From an uncultured Clostridia bacterium (GTDB lineage: Bacteria > Bacillota_A > Clostridia > TANB77 > CAG-508), in the NCBI GenBank assembly GCA_947588915.1, contig CANPZA010000102.1, forward strand, positions 1 through 5,023: DNA of 5,023 nucleotides, given 5' to 3'. How positions within the stretch are numbered: the first letter of the stretch is position 1; every line of letters starts with the position of its first letter. Below the pieces are notes generated by a model. That model saw nothing but the letters and a program-made list of their open reading frames with translations. It was not told where the DNA came from and did no database searches. A program made the translations under genes and the position numbers. Positions 1-5,023 of the stretch are shown here, piece after piece.

Positions 1-24
1 TTTTCTGTTTGAATTGTTTGCCAT
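1..24 (-). CDS. 5' end of a divergent gene, possibly an alpha/beta-type small acid-soluble spore protein (partial)
   Basis: Only the first eight codons lie in the window. On the minus strand they read ATG at 24-22 followed by MANNSNRK. A very strong ribosome binding site (AGGAGGTG, bases 40-33) sits 8 nt upstream of the ATG, so this start is well supported. The Met-Ala-Asn-Asn-Ser-Asn opening followed by a basic residue resembles the N terminus of alpha/beta-type small acid-soluble spore proteins (SASPs), which coat and protect DNA in dormant spores of Bacillus and Clostridium. That identification rests on eight residues and is an inference; another Asn-rich N terminus is possible. The gene is transcribed away from the HAD phosphatase gene and is not part of the pilus operon. 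Confidence 0.5.
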
Positions 25-32
25 TGTTTTTT

Positions 33-40
33 CACCTCCT
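33..40 (-). promoter_or_regulatory. Ribosome binding site of the minus-strand gene
   Basis: The minus strand reads AGGAGGTG, a near-perfect complement of the 16S rRNA 3' end, 8 nt before the ATG at 24-22. It is the main evidence that a real gene starts at the left edge and points out of the window. Confidence 0.75.
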
Positions 41-51
41 GTAATATTACA
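40..51. repeat. 12-bp perfect palindrome in the leader of the minus-strand gene
   Basis: TGTAATATTACA equals its own reverse complement. It abuts the ribosome binding site of the minus-strand gene and could be an operator or a chance palindrome in AT-rich DNA. Its half (ATATTACA) recurs as a direct repeat at 1139-1146 and 1150-1157, ahead of the pilus operon. Confidence 0.35.
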
Positions 52-87
52 TTATAAGAAAAAACTTTTGCTTTTTCTAATAGTATG
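52..87 (-). promoter_or_regulatory. Candidate promoter elements for the minus-strand gene
   Basis: Two possible -10 boxes are visible on the minus strand. CATACTA (87-81) fits the sigma-G/sigma-F -10 pattern CATnnTA, expected if the gene is a spore protein, and would give a leader of roughly 50 nt. TATAAT (57-52) fits a sigma-A -10 but has only a poor -35 (TAGAAA) 17 nt upstream, and its leader would be very short. No good sigma-G -35 was found at the usual distance from CATACTA, so this call is weak. Confidence 0.3.
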
Positions 88-147
88 ATTCGCAAAAAAA
101 GATAAAAATAAACAAGTAATTTTTTCCAAAGCAAAACAAAAAATATA

Positions 148-176
148 TTGCAATTTTAAATTTTTAAAGTTATAAT
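148..176 (+). promoter_or_regulatory. Sigma-A-type promoter of the HAD phosphatase gene
   Basis: A -35 box TTGCAA (148-153) and a perfect -10 box TATAAT (171-176) are separated by exactly 17 nt. Transcription would start near 183, leaving a leader of about 20 nt that carries the ribosome binding site AAGGAG (191-196). Confidence 0.65.
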
Positions 177-205
177 GTTAAATGAAAATTAAGGAGTGAA
201 AAAAT

Positions 206-1075
206 ATGTACAAACTAGTGGCTGTTGATTTAGATGGAACAATGCTAAATCAATATGGAGACATAACTGAAAAAACAAAAAATGTAATTAAAAAAACAAT
301 AGAAAAAGGAATTGATGTTATAATTGCATCAGGAAGACCAATAGATTCTATAAAATCAATAGCAAAAGAAATTGATAGTAAAAATTATTTTATAGCAGGA
401 AATGGTGCTCTTATTTATGATATCCAAAAAGATGAAATTATTTATGATAAATTTTTACCAAAAGAAAAAGTTTTAGAAATAATTAAATTATGTGAAGAAA
501 ATAGCATTTCATATAATGTTTATACAGATAAAACAATACTTGCTAATGCACTAAAATATAATGTTTTATATTATCAAAAAGAAAATTTAAAAAAGGAAGA
601 AAGTAAAAAAACAAAAATTAGTATTGTTGAAGATATATATGAATATGTAAAATCAAGAGAAAATGAAAAATTTTTAAAAATAACAATATGTGATGAAAGT
701 GAATCAATATTTAAATCAATAATAAAAAAATTAAGACAAATTGATAAAATAGAAGTAATGGATACTTCACATATGTCTAGAAAAACTATTATGCAAGGGA
801 CAGAAGAAATAACTATAGAATATTATTATACAGAAATAACACTAGAAAATGTTGATAAATATAATGCAATAGAATATTTAATTAATAAATTGAATATAAA
901 AAATGAAGAAGTAATTGCAATTGGAGATAATATTAATGACAAAAAAATGATTGAAAATGCAGGTCTTGGGATTGCAATGCAAGGAAGTACACCTCAAGTT
1001 ATGGAAGTAGCTGATTATGTAACAACCTCCAATAGTGAAGATGGTGTTGCCAAAGCAATTGAAAAATTTTGTTAA
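206..1075 (+). CDS. Cof-type HAD-superfamily hydrolase (sugar-phosphate or nucleotide phosphatase-like)
   Basis: This encodes a 289-residue cytoplasmic phosphatase of the Cof/YidA-like (class IIB cap) HAD family. Such enzymes hydrolyse small phosphorylated metabolites through an aspartyl-phosphate intermediate with Mg2+. All four HAD motifs are visible: motif I DLDGT with nucleophile Asp8 and acid/base Asp10; motif II Ser42 in IIASGRP; motif III Lys218 in VDKYNAIEYL; and motif IV GDNINDKKM (Asp241, Asp245). The region between about residues 85 and 200 is the mobile cap that sets substrate choice. The C terminus (GLGIAMQGS, then ADYVTTSNSEDGVAKAI) is typical of the family and the length is normal. 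The ATG has AAGGAG at 191-196. The gene has its own promoter and terminator and looks like a stand-alone housekeeping gene. The exact substrate cannot be told from the sequence. Confidence 0.93.
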   Translation: MYKLVAVDLDGTMLNQYGDITEKTKNVIKKTIEKGIDVIIASGRPIDSIKSIAKEIDSKNYFIAGNGALIYDIQKDEIIYDKFLPKEKVLEIIKLCEENSISYNVYTDKTILANALKYNVLYYQKENLKKEESKKTKISIVEDIYEYVKSRENEKFLKITICDESESIFKSIIKKLRQIDKIEVMDTSHMSRKTIMQGTEEITIEYYYTEITLENVDKYNAIEYLINKLNIKNEEVIAIGDNINDKKMIENAGLGIAMQGSTPQVMEVADYVTTSNSEDGVAKAIEKFC

Positions 1076-1076
1076 T

Positions 1077-1110
1077 TTACCATTTTGGAATATCCATTAT
1101 GGTAATTTTT
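1077..1110 (+). terminator. Probable intrinsic terminator after the HAD gene
   Basis: A 7-bp stem TTACCAT (1077-1083) / ATGGTAA (1099-1105) encloses a 15-nt loop that can itself pair as GGA/TCC. It is followed by TTTTT (1106-1110). It begins two bases after the TAA stop. The stem is AT-rich, so termination may be incomplete. Confidence 0.5.
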
Positions 1111-1138
1111 ATCTTTAAAAAGGTAGGTACCAAATGAA

Positions 1139-1166
1139 ATATTACAAAAATATTACAAAAATATTA
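1139..1166 (+). repeat. Short tandem direct repeat, 11-bp unit, about 2.5 copies
   Basis: ATATTACAAAA occurs at 1139-1149 and 1150-1160, followed by a partial third copy ATATTA at 1161-1166. It lies upstream of the candidate pilus operon promoter and could be a regulator-binding repeat, but in such AT-rich DNA chance is a real possibility. Confidence 0.45.
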
Positions 1167-1192
1167 ACTTTTAGTAACAACACATAAATTGA

Positions 1193-1221
1193 TTGATTTT
1201 AATATCGGTTTGAGTTAAAAT
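1193..1221 (+). promoter_or_regulatory. Candidate sigma-A promoter of the pilus operon
   Basis: TTGATT (1193-1198) and TAAAAT (1216-1221) are spaced by 17 nt and lie about 65 nt before the first operon start. Other pairings in this AT-rich stretch are possible, for example TTGAGT at 1210 with a weak -10 near 1235. A promoter is expected here because the gap follows a terminator and precedes the first gene of a tightly packed operon. Apart from the repeat, this element and the ribosome binding site at 1269-1275, I see nothing else in 1111-1283: no tRNA and no recognisable riboswitch. Confidence 0.4.
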
Positions 1222-1283
1222 AAAATAGATAAGGTATTTTGTAAAAAAATATGAAAAAATAAATATTAAGGGAGGAATTTGTC

Positions 1284-2399
1284 ATGGCAACAAATCCAAT
1301 GCAAAGAAAAGCAAGAAATTCATTTTTATTAGGAATGCTACTAATGTTAGCAATATCAGGAGTTATTATAGCAGTTTTAGTATTACAATTAATGAATAGA
1401 ATTAAGAAAGATAATGAAGAATTAGCATCTATGAAAAATGTTTATGTATTAAATAAAGATGTGCATTCAGGACAAGTAATTACTACAGATATGTTAACAA
1501 TACAATCAGTAAATTCAAAACTTATTCCAAGTAATGCAACAAGTGATATATCAATAATTGAAAATTATTCTTTACAAGATAAAGAAGGAAATGATATATA
1601 TATGAAAGAAAATCAAAAAGATGATAATGGAAATTATAAATTATATATAAAAATTCCTAGTAGAGGTAGAGATAAAGAGTTTGAAGTTAAAACATCAGAT
1701 ACAGGAAATTATTATATAGAAGATAATAATGAAAATGTTTTTATTGAATTGAATACTGTACCATTAGTTGCAAAAGTAGATATGAATAAAAATACTGTTA
1801 TTACAACAGAATTATTAAGCAAAAGCGATAATATGGTTCAAAATGATGTTAGAAAGCAAGAATATAATATGATTGTATTACCATCAGACTTAATAACTGG
1901 TGATTACATAGATATTAGATTAATGTTGCCATCAGGACAAGATTATATTGTAGTATCTAAAAAAGAGGTTGAAATACCAAATATAAATGGCGTAGATTCA
2001 GAAGATATAATTTGGGTAAATTTATCAGAAGATGAAATCTTACATATGAGTTGTGCAATTATTGATGCTTATCAAGTAAATGGTGCTAAATTATATGCAA
2101 CTAAGTATACAGAAGCAGGAATGCAAATAGCTGCAACTCCAACATATCCAGCAAATGCAAGTACATTAGAACTTTTACAAAAAGATCCAAATATATTAGA
2201 AAAGGCAATGAATAATTTAGCATCAAGATATGACAGTACAAATGGAGTAAATTTAAGAAACAATTATATAAATGGTGTAATTGAAAGTCAAACAGATCAA
2301 GCACAATCTAACTTAGAAACTAACATGCAAGAAAGTATAACAAATTCTAAAAATTCTAGAAAAGAATATTTAGATTCTTTAGCAGGAGTAGTACAGTAA
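1284..2399 (+). CDS. CpaB/RcpC-like SAF-domain protein of a Flp/Tad pilus system
   Basis: The 371-residue product is predicted to be anchored by one N-terminal transmembrane helix (about residues 14-37, preceded by basic residues), with the rest outside the membrane. Residues 51-75 (NVYVLNKDVHSGQVITTDML) form a SAF/AFP-like segment. A second related segment lies at about 158-180 (VPLVAKVDMNKNTVITTELL), separated from the first by an Asp/Asn/Lys-rich insert (about 100-157). Residues 199-230 (LPSDLITGDYIDIRLMLPSG onward) match the layout of the CpaB/RcpC family, which builds the scaffold of Flp/Tad pilus secretion systems. The polar C-terminal tail (about 290-371) is unassigned. The start is fixed by AGGGAGG at 1269-1275. 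It heads the operon, 26 nt before the next gene. The family call relies on motif layout and on the TadZ- and CpaF-like neighbours. Confidence 0.8.
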   Translation: MATNPMQRKARNSFLLGMLLMLAISGVIIAVLVLQLMNRIKKDNEELASMKNVYVLNKDVHSGQVITTDMLTIQSVNSKLIPSNATSDISIIENYSLQDKEGNDIYMKENQKDDNGNYKLYIKIPSRGRDKEFEVKTSDTGNYYIEDNNENVFIELNTVPLVAKVDMNKNTVITTELLSKSDNMVQNDVRKQEYNMIVLPSDLITGDYIDIRLMLPSGQDYIVVSKKEVEIPNINGVDSEDIIWVNLSEDEILHMSCAIIDAYQVNGAKLYATKYTEAGMQIAATPTYPANASTLELLQKDPNILEKAMNNLASRYDSTNGVNLRNNYINGVIESQTDQAQSNLETNMQESITNSKNSRKEYLDSLAGVVQ

Positions 2400-2425
2400 T
2401 TATAAAAAAAAGGAGAGAAGTACGC

Positions 2426-3125
2426 ATGAAGAAGATAGGGTTTATAGGAGCACATGATAAAACTGATTTAATTTTATATGTAGCCAAAATACTTACAGTA
2501 TTAAATAAAAAAATATTAGTAATAGATTCAACTGTTAATCAGAAAGCAAGATATATAGTACCAACTATAAGCCCAACAGCTAAATATATTACTGATTTTG
2601 AAGATATAGATATAGCAGTACGGATTTACTGATATGGTAGATATTAATAACTATTTAGGAGTATCAGAAGGACAAGAACCAGAATATGATTTTGCATTAA
2701 TAGATACAGATAATATAGAAGGATTTAAAAACTTTGGTTTAGAAAATGCACAGAAAAACTATTTTGTAACATCTTTTGATAATTATTCTCTAAAGAAGGG
2801 ATTAGAAGTATTAAGTGATTTACAAAATGTTGTAAATTTAACCAAAATATTATTTTCAGAAGGAATGTTAAAAGAAGAAGATGATTACTTAAATTTTCTA
2901 TCATTAGGATATAAGATAATATGGAATGAATATAGAATATATTTCCCAATAGAAAATGGAGATTTAAGTGTAATTTATGAAAATCAAAGGGTAGCAAAAA
3001 TTAAATTCAAAAAATTAAGTATACAATATAAAGATGGTTTATCATATATTGCAGAGGAAATTCTACAAGATGTAAGTGAAACTAACATAAGAAGAGCTAT
3101 TAAATTAATTGAAAAAGGAGTATAG
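2426..3125 (+). CDS. TadZ/CpaE-like (MinD/ParA-type) protein with an internal +1 frameshift at a CGGA site
   Basis: Read straight, this region is two fragments: 2426-2632 (68 codons, ending at TGA) and an open frame continuing to 3125 that has an ATG at 2634 but no ribosome binding site. Skipping C2621 (CGGA read as GGA) joins 2426-2620 to 2622-3125 and gives one 232-residue protein with junction DIDIAV-G-FTDMVD. The product looks like a degenerate MinD/ParA-type P-loop protein of the TadZ/CpaE kind. It starts with a beta strand and GAHDKT (residues 8-13) where a GGxGKT loop would be; Lys and Thr are kept but the preceding Gly is Asp, so nucleotide binding is doubtful. LVIDS (31-35) and a Walker-B-like strand FALIDTD (89-95) follow. 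TadZ-like proteins help localise Flp/Tad pilus machines at the cytoplasmic membrane face. The ribosome binding site is AGGAGAG at 2411-2417. The stop is 2 nt before the next gene, whose ribosome binding site lies inside this gene's end, suggesting coupled translation. A plain frameshift pseudogene is the alternative. Confidence 0.78.
2621..2624 (+). other. CGGA +1 recoding site in the TadZ-like gene
   Basis: Codon 66 of the zero frame is CGG (2621-2623), followed two codons later by a TGA stop at 2630-2632. If C2621 is skipped, the GGA at 2622-2624 is read as glycine and the frame stays open for 167 more codons to a TAG at 3123-3125. There is no homopolymer, no slippery heptamer and no upstream Shine-Dalgarno-like stimulator. 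The site shares the same four bases with the two sites in the CpaF-like gene. Confidence 0.65.
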
Positions 3126-3127
3126 AA

Positions 3128-3973
3128 ATGTCAATCGTAACTTTTTGGAATAATGGTCAAGAACAGACAGGAAAAACATTGTCATTAGCAGCAATTTGTA
3201 CACATTTAGCAATAGAACATAATTATAGAATATTAGTTGTTACAACAGGATATAATGATCAGAACTTAGATAATTGTTTTTGGCAACCTACTATAAGAAA
3301 AACAACTAAGAAAAATCTTGGATTATTTGGACCCAATACAAATACAGTAATGGAAGAAGGAATAGCAGGTTTAACAAAAATAATGAGAAGTAATAAATTA
3401 TCTCCTAATAATATTACAAATTATACAAAAATTATATTTAAAGATAGGTTAGAAATATTACCAACATTTAAAGGAGATAAAAATCAATACAATGAAATAA
3501 GAAAATATTATCCAGACATTATTAGCTTAGCTAATAAATACTATGATTTAGTTTTTGTTGATTTAGATAAACAAGTGAATGATGATATTGCAGAAACAAT
3601 AATGAATAATTCAAATATGATTGTAATTAATTTAAGCCAAAGATTAACATCAATAAATGAATTTGCAAGAAAAAGAGAAGAAATACCAGTTTTGAAATCT
3701 AGAAAGACATTATTATTGATAGGCAGATATGATAGATTTTCAAAATATAATATAAAAAATATTTCAAGATATTTAGGTGAAAGAAATAAAGTTTCAACAA
3801 TACCATATAATACGTTGTTCTTTGAAGCATGTGAAGAGGGTGGTGTCGCAGATTTATTTTTAAAACTTAAAAAAATAGGAGAAGATGATAGAAATAATTT
3901 CTTTATGACTGAAGTAAAAAGAACTGTTGAAAATATTATATACAGATTAGAAGACTTGAACTTAAAAATGTAA
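3128..3973 (+). CDS. TadZ/CpaE-like MinD/ParA-family ATPase of the pilus operon
   Basis: The 281-residue cytoplasmic protein carries a full Walker A motif near its N terminus: Gly10 to Thr17, GQEQTGKT, fitting GxxxxGK[ST]. It lacks the extra signature lysine of classical MinD/ParA loops (Asn8/Asn9 are there instead). A strand RILVVTTGYND (34-44) replaces the usual 'ILLIDxD' strand. A Walker-B-like strand DLVFVDLD (140-147) and MIVINLSQ (164-171) complete a MinD-like core. TadZ/CpaE proteins use this fold to place the Flp/Tad assembly machine. This would be the ATP-binding member of a pair with the degenerate protein encoded just upstream (gap 2 nt). Its ribosome binding site AAGGAG (3115-3120) lies within the last codons of that gene, so translation is probably coupled. 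It contains no CGG codon and is open throughout. Confidence 0.8.
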   Translation: MSIVTFWNNGQEQTGKTLSLAAICTHLAIEHNYRILVVTTGYNDQNLDNCFWQPTIRKTTKKNLGLFGPNTNTVMEEGIAGLTKIMRSNKLSPNNITNYTKIIFKDRLEILPTFKGDKNQYNEIRKYYPDIISLANKYYDLVFVDLDKQVNDDIAETIMNNSNMIVINLSQRLTSINEFARKREEIPVLKSRKTLLLIGRYDRFSKYNIKNISRYLGERNKVSTIPYNTLFFEACEEGGVADLFLKLKKIGEDDRNNFFMTEVKRTVENIIYRLEDLNLKM

Positions 3974-3990
3974 GGAGGGAAACTTAAATC

Positions 3991-5023
3991 ATGACAATAA
4001 CAAATATCATATTGATACTAGCTGTAATAGTAATTGCAGGTTATTTAGTTTTTTATAGTATTAAGAAAAAAAGAACAGCAGAAGTAGAAGTTGAAGTTGA
4101 CGTAGATGATAAAACATATACTATTGAAAAAATGATAGAATTTGTAAAAAGAAGACTAGATGAAATAACTAAAATCAACCTTTATGATATTGGACTTTCT
4201 GAAGAAGAGTTAAAAAGAAGAAAGAATAAAAAATATGAGTTGAAAAAGGCTTTAAAAGGTTGTACATATGGAGATGTTAATGATAAAAAATATGTAAAAG
4301 AATTGATTTTTGATTTATTAGAGCATGAATATGGAGTAAATGAAAGCAATATATCAAAAGCGATTCCATTTGATATCCCTTCACTTTTATCACCACAAGA
4401 TAAATTTGATATATTAATATATAGATATAAACAAGAATTTGGATATGAAGCATTAACAGAATTAATTAAAAAATATAATCTAGCAACTTTAAAATATGTA
4501 GAAGGAGAAACTAAACCTTCTTATGTAATAACAAGTAATGAAATAGAAGACATTTATGAACAAGAAAATATAATTTTATCTTTCTCAGACAAATTGCAAG
4601 TTGTAGTACAAAGAATTTATCAACATTATAAAGGATATAGTAGCATAGATGAAGTAAGAGATATGAATATAGATGGAGTATCTCGGACGGAGTATCTGGA
4701 CTTCCAGAAAGTTTCTTAAGTCAAGTAGCACAAGCAGATGGAGATTATCTAGAACAAATTACAGAACATAGAGTTCCAAGAGCATGTGATAGTATATGGA
4801 TATTTTTCCAAGGTAAATCTATTCGTTTAGAATTTTTATCTTTTGGAACAGAAGCAGAGTTAAAAAGAGTATGTCAAAATATATATAAATACAATAATCC
4901 AGGACAATTATCAGATACAAATGGTTATAAAATTAATGAAATGAAAGATTATTCTCGTGTCGTTGTTGTAAGACCAAGCTTTTCTGAAACATGGGCATTT
5001 TTCGTAAGAAAATTTGATGTTAA
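3991..5023 (+). CDS. cpaF: CpaF/TadA-type secretion ATPase, N-terminal part (cut by the window end), with a double CGGA frameshift site
   Basis: The zero frame is open from ATG 3991 for 242 codons and stops at TAA 4717-4719. Skipping C4684 and then C4688 (two CGGA sites) joins 3991-4683 to GGA 4685-4687, GGA 4689-4691 and onward, open to the window end for at least 343 residues. The product has an N-terminal transmembrane helix (about residues 5-23), a charged linker, and the alpha-helical N-terminal domain. The recoded part, IDGVS-GG-VSGLPES, is followed by DSIWIFFQGKSIRLEFLSFG, ELKRVCQNIYKYNNPGQLS and SRVVVVRPSFSETWAFFVRK, which are typical of the region before the Walker A of Firmicute CpaF-like ATPases. 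This family powers pilin assembly and secretion in Flp/Tad systems. Walker A and B lie beyond the window. The ribosome binding site AAGGAGG (3972-3978) overlaps the upstream stop codon. The symbol is given by family. A pseudogene is the alternative. Confidence 0.82.
4684..4691 (+). other. Tandem CGGACGGA double +1 recoding site in the CpaF-like gene
   Basis: Zero-frame codon 232 is CGG (4684-4686). Skipping C4684 reads GGA 4685-4687, and the next codon in the new frame is again CGG (4688-4690). Skipping C4688 reads GGA 4689-4691 and then stays open to the window end. Without any shift the product ends at 4719 (242 aa); with only the first shift it ends at TAG 4769-4771. Both shifts are needed for the conserved C-terminal part. 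Net displacement is +2, so one -1 slip would also reach the frame, but it would give Ser-Asp rather than Gly-Gly and there is no slippery heptamer. Confidence 0.65.

Noticed and set aside
1139..1166. Start of a CRISPR-like array
   Set aside because: The unit is only 11 bp, directly adjacent without spacers, and present about 2.5 times.
2072..2304. Overlapping antisense open frames within the CpaB-like gene
   Set aside because: They lie opposite a well-supported gene, lack ribosome binding sites, and have hydrophobic or low-complexity translations typical of the reverse strand of AT-rich coding DNA.
2725..2997. Antisense open frame within the TadZ-like gene
   Set aside because: Leu/Ile/His-rich translation with no recognisable domain and no ribosome binding site; a shadow of the plus-strand gene.
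2634..3125. A separate gene starting at ATG 2634
   Set aside because: There is no Shine-Dalgarno sequence before this ATG, unlike every other gene here. The first fragment ends in the middle of a MinD-like fold, and the two parts join cleanly by skipping one C.
2621..4691. Sequencing or homopolymer errors as the cause of the frame breaks
   Set aside because: None of the three sites is in a homopolymer, while the many long A and T runs in the window cause no frame break. All three extra bases are C before GGA. Not excluded without raw reads, but less likely.
2621..4691. Simple reassignment of CGG to another amino acid (for example Trp or Gln)
   Set aside because: Reading CGG as any single amino acid leaves the frames broken, with stops at 2630, 4717 or 4769. 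Only a change of frame restores the proteins.
4672..4691. An RF2 (prfB)-type stimulator upstream of the CpaF site, since GGAG-TATCT-CGGA resembles the prfB GGGG-TATCT-TTGA context
   Set aside because: The bases encode the GVS motif and recur at 4689-4697 with no frameshift after them. The site at 2621 has no such element, so the likeness is probably chance.
5019..5023. Apparent TAA at the very end of the window
   Set aside because: In the restored CpaF frame the last full codon is GTT (5019-5021) and the final AA belongs to the next codon, so the gene continues beyond the window.

Overview
The window is very AT-rich DNA. Arginine codons are almost all AGA/AGG, ribosome binding sites are strong (AAGGAG, AGGAGGTG), and promoters look sigma-A-like. 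This fits a low-GC Firmicute, most likely a Clostridia-type, spore-forming anaerobe. The eight visible residues of a divergent gene at the left edge resemble the start of an alpha/beta-type small acid-soluble spore protein, which would agree with that. The species cannot be named from this window.

Layout: (1) bases 1-24 hold the 5' end of a minus-strand gene (possible SASP), with its ribosome binding site and leader up to about base 90. (2) Bases 148-1075 hold a promoter and a complete Cof-type HAD phosphatase, followed by a weak hairpin terminator. (3) Bases 1076-1283 are a non-coding gap with a short direct repeat and a candidate promoter. (4) From 1284 to the right edge runs a tightly packed plus-strand operon for a Flp/Tad-type (type IVc) pilus or related secretion machine. 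It encodes a CpaB/RcpC-like SAF-domain membrane protein, two consecutive MinD/ParA-like (TadZ/CpaE-like) proteins, and the N-terminal two-thirds of a CpaF/TadA-type secretion ATPase, cut by the window end before its Walker A motif. The CpaB-like protein would form periplasmic or cell-wall-side scaffolding, the TadZ-like proteins would position the machine, and the CpaF motor would power pilin assembly.

The remarkable feature is that two operon genes are not open in a single frame. The first TadZ-like gene breaks at 2621, and the CpaF-like gene breaks twice within eight bases at 4684 and 4688. At all three places the break is one extra C directly before a GGA glycine codon, giving CGGA. Skipping that C, or reading CGGA as one four-base glycine codon, restores a complete family-like protein: 232 aa for the TadZ-like protein, and at least 343 aa for CpaF with Gly-Gly between IDGVS and VSGLPES. 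CGG occurs nowhere else in the coding sequence of this window, in any frame; its only other occurrence is intergenic, at 1206-1208. This suggests that CGG is not read as arginine in this organism and that CGGA acts as a +1 frameshift or quadruplet glycine signal. Ordinary mutation or a 14-nt tandem duplication remain alternatives, and family alignment and genome-wide checks would separate them.
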